Assembly (NCBI GenBank): GCA_905160935.1
Contig: CAJHZI010000273.1
Span: 99,501-163,500, forward strand
Reading direction: 5' to 3'
DNA from: Enchytraeus crypticus
Taxonomy: Eukaryota > Annelida > Clitellata > Enchytraeida > Enchytraeidae
DNA: 64,000 bases
Part shown: positions 33,825 to 48,500 of the stretch, one piece after another
How the letters are laid out: each line of letters starts with the position of its first letter
Numbering within the stretch: position 1 is the stretch's first letter
Translations under genes and position numbers: made by a program
The notes under the pieces: generated by a model
The model's database searches: none
Told to the model about the DNA's origin: nothing
What the model saw: only the letters and a program-made list of their open reading frames with translations

Positions 33825-33940
33825 AATTCGGAATATGTAAGTGCCACTTGTGGGCCTTTATACCCGTTCATGCGCTCTGTCTATTGTGTATGCCAATTGT
33901 GATATCATGTGCGTATGATAAATACATGCAATACCTTATG
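33825..33940 (+). repeat. Retroposon 3' fragment (as at 6000)
   Basis: AATTCGGAATATGTAAGTGC, CACTTGTGGGCCTTTATACC and GTTCATGCGCT match 6000-6060. Confidence 0.65.
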
Positions 33941-34512
33941 CTGTCAACGGAAAACACGTCGGAAATCATATTTTTCCTAAGCTACAGGCTATAGGCCTAT
34001 AAGGTATAGAGATAAGGCATAGCCTTTTGTGAAGGTTTAACTTAATTGTTGATCTATGGATTGCTCTCATTGGAACTTAAGGACAGACCATTACTAGTTA
34101 TAAATACCGTGGACCTGATGCTTTAAAGAGCTCTAAAGAAATATATTATAACCTATAGCTTGAGAAAACTACGGGTTTTGTGATGGTCTCCTTTTGCCTC
34201 ACCCAGTCATTGCTTAGTTACATCTTACGACATGTGCAGTTAACGCTTGATATGTTCTTCAGTATCCAGGACACAAAACGGGAAAGCTCATGTATACTAT
34301 ATCTAATATTATAAACAATAAATTTTGAGAAATCTTCAATTTCGCTTTTCAAATTTACAATTACGTTTATCCTTGATGCTTTTCAAGATACCTGAATCAC
34401 AACGAACCTTTACATCCTGACATAAAGCGATTAAACGGCTGCACTTTACAGTAGTTAACTGTTAATAATTTAATGTCAAAGTAGCCTACAACTTGATTTT
34501 AATACTTGCCAG

Positions 34513-34736
34513 GACTAATTAAACCTAATCAATATTCTATACATCATGCAAATAGTACATACGGTTTTATGAAAACAATGGGTGAATTTACTCTAAACCC
34601 GGATAATCTGTTATGGACTCACCCGCAACCCTGCACCGGAGTCCAGCTAGTGGAAGAATACAGGCAAAACAAAGTCGAACTTCCTGCTTTCGCTCTCATA
34701 GCTTCCACTCAATACAGCCCAGACGATTCCACTAGG
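34513..34736 (+). CDS. Unknown gene, exon a
   Basis: Acceptor TTGCCAG; it opens with the last two bases of a codon and then reads [20 protein letters not shown] and on through [20 protein letters not shown] to [20 protein letters not shown]. The donor is AGG|GTTAGG, in phase 0. Composition is that of a normal folded domain, and the codons are richer in G/C than the flanks. An upstream exon must supply the first base, but it was not found. An alternative view is that this is an isolated exon of another gene. Confidence 0.65.
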
Positions 34737-36850
34737 GTTAGGCCTAATACTCAGTCGTCTCATAGTTTTATTCTAAATGTTAATAGAAATATGCAGTATT
34801 ATAAATTATGCATTTTATATCATATACATGTGTATTCATATCTTTATTCGTCAAAAACAAACAGGATCAAGATGCATTACATATACATATATACACACAC
34901 ATACACACATACACATACGATCATAGAACAATCAAAATACATTATAAGAAACTTAAATTATCGTAATTTGTATCGTATCGTAATTTGTTGTTAATATAAA
35001 ATTATGAAAAATTATCTAAACAGTGTATACCTTATGATTTTAAATGCATTTAAAGAAACTAAAATACGCCTTGAACTAAATTAGAATTTACTGTTAGTTT
35101 AAATATAATGAATAATCACTACTCGCGTATTAAAATTTCGTTACATTGCAATTCTAGATTATTCAAATAGCAAATAATATATTAGTTTACACTTCAATTC
35201 AGTTAATAATTTAAAATGTTTAATAATTTATGTTGACATAAGGTCAATTAGATATTGATATTTCATAGTATCCTAATATACGACTAGTCAAAAAATTTTC
35301 AATGTAAATGCACGCAATAGGCCTATATTAAAATTCAATAAGCATTTTTCACTTAAAAGGAAATACTTTGCAAGCAATATTCACTTTAATGGATATACTA
35401 ATTTAGTTAAATTTTGATAAAAAATATATCGTATCTTGTGACAAAATATAAACGCATTTAAATAGTATTAAAATTTTATAAAGGTCCAATGATGCAGATA
35501 AATACACGAATACCTCAATATTAAATAAAGTTAAAATAATTTTCAACATATATAGGCTATTCATTTATATATTTTAAAAGTGGCAAATTTGTGTTATATT
35601 AAACATCAGACACTTGTTATACGAACCAGGCTTCGAATCACATTGTTATTAATCTTCGATCTGTTGAATGTGCTGTAGAACTTCGAGTATCCGAAAATGG
35701 TAAGACTGGAATCCGTACAGGAGCAAAGAAGATGTACATTGCTCGACGCCTATGGTAGAATCCTGAGTGTGGTAGAGGACTGTCCGGTTCAGTGGACCAT
35801 CAAGCAGTCCAAGTCATCGTGGAGGAAGTTAATGCTAGAGATGAACATGGTTCTTATATAAAATAATCCAGGTCATTGTGGAGTATGTTAATGCTAGATA
35901 TGAACACGACTCTAATATCTAGAGGTCCAAATCATTCTGGAGTGAGTTAATGCTAATATTAATAATAATAAAGGTTTAGCGTCCATTTCCTCATACAAGG
36001 ATGATGTCAGGGACTTCCCCCATCACATGACACCACAAATCGATTCACCCCAAATGATCTGAAAAACATGTGCTGAAGAGAAAGAAAAAGATCCTAAACG
36101 GTGCCGGTCCGTTGATAAAAAAAACAGTCTGGTAGGATGAAAAAGTCAATGGTGGAAAGAGATGTGTTTTCAACCTACCACGGAAAGTGGAAGTAGTAGA
36201 ACATGAGCGAAGATCAGGGAGCAGAGGGTTCCAAATAGTAGGAGAGGAGAAAGAAAATGAACGTCTACCTAACGAAGTGAGAATATTAGGAATTTTGAGC
36301 AGTTTGGTATCGGAAGAATGAAGCTTACGAGAAGGTTGATATTGGATTAGGAGATCAGAAAGGTAAGAAGGTTTACCAAAGAGAAGTGTTTTGAAAGTTA
36401 ACAGAGCAATTTTATACTTAATTTACTTAATTATTTGAACCACAGAACTAGATATAAACATGGATCTTATATCTAGCAGTCCAAATAATCCTTAGTAAGT
36501 TAATGCTAGATATGAACATGATTCCTATATCAAACAATCCAAGTCAAAGCAAGTACTCGTTATGCAATATGTTTGCAGTATTTGTTATTGAATATTCTGA
36601 GGTGAATTGAACCCTCGTGATTTCGATTTCTGATCGTAATCACGAGGGTGAAATCTCGGCCATTCACAGGACTTGGTTACAAGGAAAATGAAATCAATTG
36701 CCTAACGGATTTAACATGTGGTATTATTGATATGGACATGGCTGGACCTTTAGCTATTATGCGTATTATTTGTATACTTTATTGAAATAAATATAGTTCT
36801 CTTTCTCTCTCTCTCTCTATCTCTCTTTCTCTTTCTCTCCATACCTATCG

Positions 36851-36899
<49 letters not shown>

Positions 36900-39800
36900 G
36901 CTATCTCTCTGTCTCTATGTATCTCTCTCTATCTTTCTCTCTCTCTCTTCTATCCTTTTCTTTACCTATCTCTCTTCTCTCTCTCCCTCTCTTTCTCTCT
37001 ACCTATCTCTCTCTCTATCTCTCTCTCACTCTCTATCTGTCTATCTTTGTCTATCTCTCTCACGAGAGATCCCAATGTTATAAGTTCTTCTTTATATAGG
37101 AAAGAAGCGCAAATCGCTACTGGAGATACACAACAAGAAGTACACTTCACCTGTGGAGGTTAGTGGTGGGGAGTCATGGAAGAAATACATCAGGAAACTC
37201 AAGCTGACCTTCGACCCTGAGCTCAGTGATAGCCTGCAGGTCAATGAACTCAAGGGTCAAAGATTCTTCAAAGGAAACTTTATTATAAACGGTACGATAT
37301 TTTCTGCATTAAACTACCCCTTTTTACTACCCGTTTTTAAAATATATTTTATTTAAGATAATTTCAGTGCGCTGGTTCGTATGGCGTTTATGCGTGAGGC
37401 CCAGATTTAGTAATTGAAAAGTTAATCTTCTTCTTCAGTGCACTTCCAAGTGGCAGGTTTAAGGCACAAATTCATACTCAAAGTCTTCTTTCTCGCTCCA
37501 TAAGAGCACTCCATAGATCAACAAGTTAATCCCTTCACAATGTCTATGCCTTATCCATACCTTATGTAGCCTATAGCTTAGGAAAAGTATGGCTTCTGAA
37601 GTAGTTTCTTGTTGCCTTCCTCAGTTAGTTGGATTAATTACCATTTAATCTTGGGGGAAATATATCATGATGAGGTGGATCCCTTCTAGCCATCCTCAGC
37701 TCCTGCCTTTAGTCGCCTCTTACGTACACGCGGCAGATTGTTTGCGGTTACTCTACTCTGCAGGGGTCCAACCACTCCCGAGCACAACACGGGGAAAGTT
37801 AATATGTTAGTTAATATTAAAGATACAAATTCCAATGCAATGAATCAAAATAAATGATATATTTGGACTGATTTTTTGGATTTGGGTGTTTGCACCGTTT
37901 TTGGACCTTCTTTTTGCTCGCTAGCTTGATTTTGTCTCAGTAGTGCTCGATGTTGTCATTTATGACCGTTGCACTCTAATTGTTGTTATTGCTGTTATTA
38001 TTAATTTATTAATTTACCTCATTCTGTGTTGACTGTATTACTCCAAAAACATCACTATTATTCCCAGGCTTACTAGAGAAGGAGCCATCATTTATACCAG
38101 TGGATTTGCCACTGCAGATCCTGGTTGCCAGCGGGTTCAGGGCACAAAATAGCGAAGAGGAATGGACGAAAATCACTGAGATGTACAAGCTGGCGTGTTT
38201 TACAACGGCTCTAATGTATAAGAATGCTAAGCCGAATGGTATGAGAAACTTTACCAGCATTTACGATCTTGTTTACTAATTTACTATCTAATTTACTGAC
38301 TAGCTATCTAATTTAATAAATTACTATCTCATTTACTAATTTATTATCTAATTTACTAATTTACTAGGTAATTTACTAATTTACTATCTAATTTACTATC
38401 ACATTTACTAATTTAGGCATACAATCCAATTTACTAATTTACTATCTAATTTACAAATTTACAAATTTATTAAATAACTATCCAATTTACTAATTTATTA
38501 TCTATTTGACAAATTTACTAGGTAATTTACTAATTAACTATCTAATTTACAAATTAACTATCTAATTTGCTATCTTTTATACTACTATTTGTTATCTAGT
38601 TGCGTTTTATATGCTAATACGCAGTAATCACTACTGAAATCTTATAATATATTAGCCTCTGATAGGCCTTGGGTTATGTTTCTTCTAATAATCCATCATC
38701 ATAATCACAGTCGTCATCGTCATCATCATCATCATCATCATCATCATCTTGAGTCCCAGTTTAACTATGGTAGGGGACTGTCATGCCAATTTGAAAATTG
38801 CATTTATTGAACATCATTTCTTGAAAGCTTGGGAATTTTAAATAAAATATTGCAAAGCATTTTTGAAATTATTGAAAGATGTAGTCCTTTTATCGGGTTT
38901 TTAATATTTATATTATTTTCAACAAGAAATGAATTTCTATTACTTGAAGACTTTACCCGTAATGTGTTCGGGTTGCTGAAGAATAGACCAACCGTAAACT
39001 TTTTGTTTTAAATGGCGAATCCCAGCCGCGCTGATCTGAACGTAAAATCTCGGACATTCACTGGACTAATTATACGGGAAATGGTCTACGTTTCGTAACG
39101 GTTAAAACATGTGATATTAAAAGTTATAGATATCAACAGAGTTGATCATTTAGTTAATTTGTGCTAAATTCTTACTTTTGTTTTAGTTTTACAAGCTATA
39201 CAGCCATTCTATTTGTTATCCAACTTATTCCATATCGGAAATTCTATTGTCTTTGCCATTTACTTCAATTTAATTTTTACAAATTGTTGAACACGACGGT
39301 AGGCCCTATGCGTCTTGCTGAATTGGTAAAATTTGCAATCGTCATAATTTAATTTGGCCCTACTATTTAGGTTTATTATATCTTAAAGGCCTCTTATACC
39401 AACATGTATATTATCACCTTCTTCTTCCATTGAATTCCAGTTTACCTTGAGTCGGAATTAGAAAATGTTGTAGCAATTTCTGGAGCCTTGGCGCTCACCA
39501 GCAGAGGGCCCTTTTCTGACATTGATTTGAAACTTAGCGCTTAGTCGCCTTTTACTATACGTGCAGTCAACGGTTATTCTTCAGCAACCCTTAGACAACA
39601 CTGGTATTTTAATCCAAATTGCACGCAAACTAAAATTTTGCTATAGTCTCCCATGACTACATTGATAGTATTGGCTGGAGCCAGTAGCGATAGTGGTTAG
39701 GTACTCGACCGCGGATAAGTACATGAATGTGCGGGGCTCAAATCCTGAGCTTGCCCGTCACTGACATCGCTTTCGAGTGAGGAAACTGATGTTAACACTA

Positions 39801-42800
39801 GCTTTACCAGATTTGCTTTTATTTATTCTGGCAATTCACGTTATATTTCAGATTTATTTATAATGCTCTCCGGAACACCAGTTAGAACTCTGGCAGAACT
39901 TAAAGATTCAGTAGAACAGAGTGAGAGTCTAGCGAGTCAGTCCGGGGAACCCTTTGATGAAGCTGATGGAAATATGATAGATGGTAATTTCTTCTTCTAC
40001 TTCTTTTTCTTTTTCTTCTTCTTCTTCTTCTTGTATTTGTGAACTACCTAACGGCAGGTCCATAGCATAGGACTTCCAGCTAATTCTATCCTCAGCTTTT
40101 CTTTTCATCTCTATATAATAATTTATTAGCAAATCATCTTATGTCATGGTCTTCCTCTAACTCTTTTCCCTTGCATTCTTCCTTCTATTAACTCCATCAT
40201 AAAATCTCCTCCCTATAATATGTCCTATTCAGCTTTTCGTACTATTTCCTATCATATCTCTTAACTGTCTCTCTGTATAGACTCTTTCAAGAACTTGTTC
40301 ATTTGTTTAGTTCTCTACTCCATTTAATCGTGGGGAAATTTAACGGTGAGATGGGTCCCATTTGCCTTCCTCAACTCTTGCCTTAGTCTCCTCTTACATG
40401 CACGCGGCAGCTTGTTTGTGATTGCCCTACTGTGCAGTTATTCCAACTACACCCGAGAACAACACGGGAAAATATGTATCAATATATCTATATTTCTCAA
40501 AATACTATAGTACGTTATCTGACGCTCTCATTATCTTTTTCATTATGATAAGACATGTAAAGCCCTGGCTCTGTAATGTTGAATATAAAAGATGTTTGAA
40601 GTTTTACCGATTAGTAACTCCACTACTGAGACAGCGTTGTTTCCAAATGGCTTCGTACATGAAAAGTCATGTAACGGCTTGATATGTTAATTAATTTAAG
40701 CCAATTTTCATTCAATATTCATCCAAGCCAAGACGGGAGCTGTTGATAGTAACTTTGTTCAACACAATTTGTGCTCCAGGATCTACACTCACGGACTACG
40801 ACCAGGATACAGTGATTGAGGAATCAAGAGCAACAAGTAGGCAACAGCAGCAACACCAGGTACAACAGCAACAAAATCGTGGGCAACAAAGACAGCAGCA
40901 ACAACATCAGATGCAACAGAGACAACAACAAAATGGGCAACAAAAGCAGAGGGAAGCAGTTCAACTACAGACGCCTAGAGAAGATTTGAGAGCAGGAGAT
41001 GGAGTGACAGAGGAAATCAGAATAAAGCAACAGGCTGCTTCTATAGTGACAGCCGAGCAACAGAATCGACATATGCAACCGAAGCAACCAAAGCAACAAC
41101 AACCTGACAATGATTTACACAACGGTGACGGGTACGTTACTAAACTCTAAAAGAAATGACCTCTTGAGATTAGTCGTCGACTTGTTATTGATCTTGCGCT
41201 TAGTGGTTGACTATAGCTGGCTAAGTTCCGTGTACAATTCCACAACTAATATTATCTTATTCTAGATGCCTATGGTAGTGTAACCCACTAGGCTATATTG
41301 CACAAAATAGCACTATGCTAGATGAAGCAGTGGGAACTGTTTTTGTATACAGTAACTGTAAACTGTACCTTATTCGTGTAGTTATTATGTACATGCATTA
41401 GGTTTGTTCAGCTCAGAGATTCTCTGGTGTTCGACAGCGGATCAGTAGGTGCATGATTCAATTCCCTATTCACACTCAAATCTCTGCCCGTCATTGATAT
41501 GCTTTTCGAGTAGGAAACTGACGTTGAAATAGTATTTCTGATTTAGCTTTGTATACGATTACAAGAATGTATTAATTATTAGAGATAAGAGATCACATGC
41601 TTTTTGTTATGAACATACTAACATTTTAAATTCAGCAGGAGTTAATGAGACGCTCTAGATTCACATTTAACGTCCGTTACCTGAACCTGAGAGTTCTATC
41701 AAGGACGTCTCCAAAATTCAGCTGTAAGAACATCTGCAGAACCAGAGCATAGATAAGTGTCTCATATCAGAAGATAAAGTGAGATCCAAAACAGCGCAGT
41801 CCAGTAAAATGGTGTTAACTCAATTACACATTTTCAAATTCAGGATAGTCTTGTTAGTCATATAGTAAATATTTAACTATATCAACTCTAGCTCAAGACT
41901 CCGACGGTAAAACAGCCGACCGCGGATCAGTATGTATGTGTTCAAATCCTAGACTCGATCGTCATTGATATCGCTCTCGATAAATTTAAATTGAAGTTAA
42001 CTGACGTTGATAAAGGACTAACAGCCTTACGGTCTTACCATAAATATATAATAATAAATAATAATAAAGGTTTAACGTCCGTTTCCTCATCCAGGGATGA
42101 TGTCAGGGACGTCGATCTGAAATATATCCGTAATATATTTGCTAAATTATAAAAAATATGGAGCGTTAAGTTTTACGTCTGTTGCCGCTTAGAAAGAAAT
42201 ACTCTCAGATAAAGTGTGGCTGGGATTCGAACCGATGACCTTCTGCTTCTCGATCAGTTGTTCTATCCAATTAGCCATCCATTAAATCCATCAATTCGTA
42301 TATTGTTTATTTCAGACCGCAGCCAGTGAGGGAAAACTTCTCAAATCTCAATCAAGAAATCAATCAATCAGTAAATCAATCATACGTCATGACAACCGAC
42401 GACGAGCAAATCTCATCGGTGTCGCAGCAACCACCTGTAACTAGGTCAGAGTTCAGAGGTTACGAGATTCAACAGGAAAATAGGTCAGAGGTTAGAGACC
42501 AGGAAAACGACTATCCGGATTCTCGACATTCTGAGAGACATCAGCAATCCACTCGTTACGTGGAACCCGATCAGACTGAAGGAAGGTTGAACTGGGAATC
42601 CATAGATCTCGACTCGCAGCCTTTACCGAGAGGCTACGATAACGGTTCGTCGTCAACGGCGCGAGCATTCATTGAAGGTCACGTGACGACGAGAAACCAC
42701 GCTATTGGCCATTCAAATCAGGATCATCATGGCGACCAAGTGTTGCGCAATCGACCACGTGATCGCCAGGATGATCACGTGATAGAAGCCCGGCTTGGCG

Positions 42801-45516
42801 ACTACGTAGATGATCCCATGTACGACGAAAGGGACGTTGAATATCAAGCAGCCGTTAGACAGGATCGGCACAGACAACACCGTGACATCCAGGATGATCT
42901 CGAGCGCGATATGAACCGTATGCACGTTGACGAACGGTACATCGCCTCTGCTCACGTGACCAATGGAAGAACCTCCGAAGTGGAGAGAAGATCACGTGGA
43001 TACATTCGTGTGGATGATGATCCGGATATCTGGCAGAGTCATAAGAAGTCTCAGAGTGTGGAGGTGAGATCACGCGCAACTGGATTGGAGGATAGGAGGC
43101 AGGGAGGAAAGCGTGGATACCAGGACGAGGGATTGGAGAGTGATGGTGGAAGGGGAACAGCCGGTAGCTCGACTCGTTTGAGGTGGCCCGTGCCCAACAG
43201 TCGTAGTGGTAGAGCGAGTACAGCCTACTATGAAGATACCCAAGCTTATCCTGCAGTACAGGTAGTCAATCTATCATATCGTCACGCGATCATTAGCTCA
43301 TTCACTCATTCAAACGCTCACTCACTTAATCACTCGCTCACTTAATCACTTGCTCACTCACTTAATCACTAGCTGACTCGCTCTATCACTCACACACTCA
43401 CTCACTCACTTAATCACTAACTGACTCTCTTTAGCACTCACTCAATCACTCACTCACACAATCACTAGCTGACTCGCTCTCTCATTCACTCACTAACTTA
43501 ATCACTAACTGACTCGCTTTAGCACTCACTCACACACTCACTCACTCACTTAACCACTAACTGACTCGCTTTAGCACTCACTCACACACTCACTCATTTA
43601 ATCACTAGCTGACTCGTTCTGTCACTCACTCACACACTTGCTCACTCACTCACTAGATGACTCTCTCTATCACTCACTCACACTTGCTCACTTAATATCT
43701 AGATATCTCGCTCTATCACTCATACACTTCCTCACTCACTTAATCACTCACACAATTCCTCACTCACTTAATCACTCACACACTTGCTCACTTAATCACT
43801 AGATGACTCTCTCTATCACTCACTCACACACTCACTCACCGCCTTTTGCTACAGTTTGCAAAACTGCGACTCGGACACAACACGATGAACGTGTGTGAGT
43901 TTATAGTAGGCCTAAATATTCCAATTTCATATTAATTTCACAATATAAGTCTCTTATTGTTTCACATAAATTAATTAAAAGCCAAATTAAAGAACATGAA
44001 CTACAGTCATGGCTAAAAATATAGGGACACCGAATAATTTGGACTTTTATTTATTTTAAATAATTATATTATCAGTCTATTTGCACTATTGAATTAATCA
44101 GTTGTACCGATGTCAAAACTGAACTCTCACATGTGACAGCCAGCATACATACCATTTGGCGTCGCATTGTGGTCGTAAATTTCTGCTACTGCTCTTTAAT
44201 TTTGGCCATGACAGTAGCTGGAATATTGGTAAATCGCAACTAATACTTTAATATTGGCGATACTTTACAATATCTATCCTTACCAATTTTTGATCATCGG
44301 ACTGGCTTTCGTTTAGAACCTTACTTCCCCTCAGCACATTTCTTTTGCAGATTGGTATGGGTGAATTGATCTGTTGTGATGTGTGCTTTTGGGGACGTCT
44401 CTGACATCATCCCTGAATGAGGACACGGACGCTAAACCTCTATTATTATTATATTTTAATATTGACGATGATTTACAATATTATCGACAGCTAAGAACAG
44501 TTAGACCATCCTCACAACAAGGGGTCCCGCCCACTCTGCGTAACACGCTGGATTATGCCCCGCCCACTAGCAGAAAACCCACCTCGGTATCAGGCTACAG
44601 CACAGTGCCGCACAGCTATAAATACCTCAGCGGCCCTCAGGCAACTTACTATCAACAGCAGAAGTATCTGCAGCGACAGCAACGGCAGCAGCTGCAGCAG
44701 ATTCTTGAACATGACGCAAACAATAATTCTGACGTCATCATACGTCACAAAGCAGGCCCAAGGATTCAGTGTATAACCACGGACATGAATGGTTATGGTT
44801 ATCAAAACCCAGTCAGGTATAGCGTAATCTGTTTATTATTTTTGTAATGAATGTGGACTTAGAGATATATAGATAGGCCTATAACGAATACATCAAACTT
44901 TATTTGTTACCAAAACAAAGTAGAGTCAAAATATTACTATCTATAACAAAAACTTATGTAGGAAAATAAGAAATTCAATTAAAACCTTTATAACCACTCA
45001 ACGGGCTAATTAAGAGCTAGGTGCTAACTTCTGCAAAATAGCGTTTGAGTCCATAAGTTTTACGTTAATAAAACTTAAAAATAAAATAATAATAATTAAA
45101 AATAAAATAATAATTGCGCCTTTACAGCTAAATATTGCAAATTTAAATTACATTTAAGTGTCGTTCACCGAGATATTCCAAGATTGAACTGCTTCTGTTA
45201 TATCAAATAATATCCCAAAAGTAAATTTCACTATTCAGAGAGTACTTACGGATATTTTAAAAACTCTCTCACTAGTAGTATTTAGTAGACTATGGAAGTT
45301 GAATTATGTTATTAAAATAATTAAATTCAGTATTACGAAAGCTTCTATGAGAAGCCTCATTAAAATAAATTTAAAATAAATTCATATCTCAATCAGGAAT
45401 TAATTCCATATTGGTTGACTGCTAGTATGGTATGAAGAATAGAGAAGTGGTGAAGGTTTTCTCATATCCCGACCCTAGTTAATAGTTAAATTGATATTAA
45501 AGGGAAGAAGAATATT

Positions 45517-45555
<39 letters not shown>

Positions 45556-48500
45556 ATGATGATGATGATGATGATGACGACGACGACGACGAAGACGACG
45601 ACGACGATGACGATGATCATGATCATGATCATGATCATGATCATGATGACTTCGTTATTGTCTAACAGGATTTCAAACTCACCAATGGGCAAACGGTTAG
45701 ATTCAAGCCACGCCTATTCAGTGCAGAGGTCTCACAGCGCCGTGCCCAGTGCAGTGAGTAGGCCTGGCCCGTACATGCGCCCAGCGCCTATGACTCATCA
45801 GGTCGTTAGTGCACGTGTACCGGCCAATGTTCATGTAAACAATGGCAGAAGGTCGTATGGTTCTCTATCAAAGGCTGCAGGACGTAAGATGTATGTGGGG
45901 CCATATGATGGTGAAATGGAAACGCTATATATTAACAGAGATCAGAGACCCTCCTCCATAATGGGAGCTCAGAGAGGAGGTTAGTCATATAATAATCTCT
46001 CTCTCTGTCTCCTCTCTCTCTGTCTCTCTCTCTCTCTTTCTCTCTTCCTCTCTCTCTCTCTTCAGTGCACTGCCATGTGACCGGTTATAGTTACATATTC
46101 ATAATAAAAAGTCTGCTTTATCGCTCCAATAGGAGCACTCCTTAGATCAACAAATTAATCCCTTCACAAAGATATGCCTTATCCATACCTTATGTAACCC
46201 ATAGCTTGGGAAGAGTATGGCTTCTGGGGTGGTTTCCCGTTGCCTTCCTCAGTTAGATGGATTGATTACCATTTAATCCTGGGGCAAAATATTTTATGGT
46301 TAGGTGTGTCCCCTCTTGCCATCCTCAGCTCCTACCTTAATCGCCTCTTACGTACACGCGGCAGATTGTTTGCGGTTGCCCTATTCTGCTGTGGTTCAAC
46401 CACACCCGAGCACAACACGGGAAGAAATACATTAATCAAAAGCATTAATGAATAATTTCGGTATACATTACTAGTGACTACATTATTAAATCAATTGTAA
46501 TTTGGGTGATTAATCAACCAATCTGTCATATAGTTAGTCACGTATTAAATTTATCCATACATTTATTGTCTTTGCACGCAGATAGTGTTTTTTAAATCGC
46601 GTAGCACCCTTAAATATTAAATCGTTTATTAAGCAACGTAAAATATTATTTCTTGTACTCTATTTTGTTAGCGTCGAGAATCTACATTCACAACTGATCA
46701 AGATATCAATGCGAAAACGACCGAAGGGCATTCTATGAAAAACTTTAAGCAGCCTTCAAATCTACGCTGAGCTGAACATGAAAAAATAGTTTCTTATTCC
46801 ATAGTTTAGAGGGTTTTTCACTCGGTGGCCAGCTAACGGAAGCTCTAATCTCATCAATTGGCTGAAACGATCACAGTTTACGAAATTCTGGAGCCAAGTT
46901 ATTGTAAGATGAACAATGAACAGACTAGTGTTTTCAACTACTTTAATTTAACTCTACTAAATTTTATTAAAGCTTTTCCTATATTTTGTACTATATTTTT
47001 ATTTTTATAGTTTCTTCTATTTGTAAATTCTTCTTTTCATTGGATTATTCGACATTGATATCTACTGTCTTATTACTTTTGACATGTTTAAAGCAACAAT
47101 AATTATATTATAAGAATTTCATAAGAATTTTATACAAATTATACAGAATAAGGAGCCTACTCGTAGAATTGCTTCTATCCTGGGCTCTCCCGTCACTGAT
47201 ATCGCTTTCGCGTGACGAAACTGACGCTAACACTAGCTTTACTAGCTTTTTATCGTTGTGTTGCTTCTATCCATAGATTTAATATGAAGCAGACTTTTGA
47301 TTTGAAATGAAACTGTTGATTGAAATGTGTAGAATTGTAACATTACGGAAACATTGCATTGGATTAAATTACGATCTTTTCCTGCACCGAACCATTCTTC
47401 AAGGTTCTACGAGATTTTTCACTGCTGCCGTATTTCTCCAAAACTCATAAGATTTTCGAAATTATTTTCTACAAAAAATGCTGCTTTACCAAATTTCTAA
47501 TGAGTTACTCCCCCCCCCCCCCCCCCACTGGAAATTACATCCCATCTTGGCGTCTATGTCTTCTACATTGAAATGGACTGCGCTATGAATCCAGTATTTT
47601 AATCTATTTATTCTCCCTTCCAGGTCACCTATGAATCATGCAATAATATAATTATTTTTAATTTTTGTGTTCAGAACCATCAACTAAAACCATCGCAGGG
47701 AAAATGTAGATCCTTAATACATGTCTAGTTACAATGTGCCTTAAAACACACTGTACTATAAGTGGGCCTGTTACAATTTCAGTTATGCTTTCAGGTACTC
47801 GATCGCGGATCAGTTTGTGCAGGGTTCAAATCCTGGTCTCTCCCGTCACTGATATCACTTTCGAGTGAGGAAACTGACGCTAACATTAGCTTTAGCTTTA
47901 GCATTTTACCATCCCTTTGACGCGAATCACAATATTTTTCTGCTTCATTGCTATTAAGAGTTGCAGCTTAAATTATTTCGTATTTTCATTTCTTATTATG
48001 TTCTGAAGATCATCTGATGACGTTCTATAGACTATAGAGTCACACGATTTTACACGATTTTATCTGTATCTACGGCATAACTTCAGTGCTGGTGTCTACT
48101 TTTAATGCACGTTCTCTGTTTAATTCCTAATTGGATTTTTGTACATCTACGGTATGTGAAATGTTTTTTTTTCTTTACAGAATGCGTCGTTAAACATATG
48201 CTAAAGAATATGAATAATAAAATAATATTAAAGGTTTAACTTCCTTTTCGTCGTACAAGGATGATATCAGGGACGTACATTATGTTGTACAGTGTAGAGT
48301 AACTACGATTTCATTTTGGTAAATATTGTACATGTATAGATGGCATGCTTTAAATTTATGACAGCGTCATAATCGTCATCGTCATCTTCGGTTGAATCTA
48401 ATTTTAGCTAGGGCTAGGATACGAATTAACCTCCATTCCTCTTTGAGGGATGAGAAAGTTTTCGATTCTTTTTAGAAAATATTACAAAATATTAGTATGA

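Noticed and set aside
42180..42265. Functional tRNA gene on the minus strand
   Set aside because: A- and B-box-like sequences are present, but no full cloverleaf could be drawn and retroposon-type sequence is attached, so it was called a SINE.
42713..43079. Minus-strand open frames
   Set aside because: They are antisense shadows of exon g of the unknown gene.
45517..45660. Poly-Met open frame
   Set aside because: It translates a (GAT)n microsatellite upstream of a splice acceptor. The real exon starts at 45669.
47690..47725. Small exon after the acceptor TTGTGTTCAG
   Set aside because: The 31-nt length breaks the otherwise perfect phase between exons i and j, and the donor is weak.
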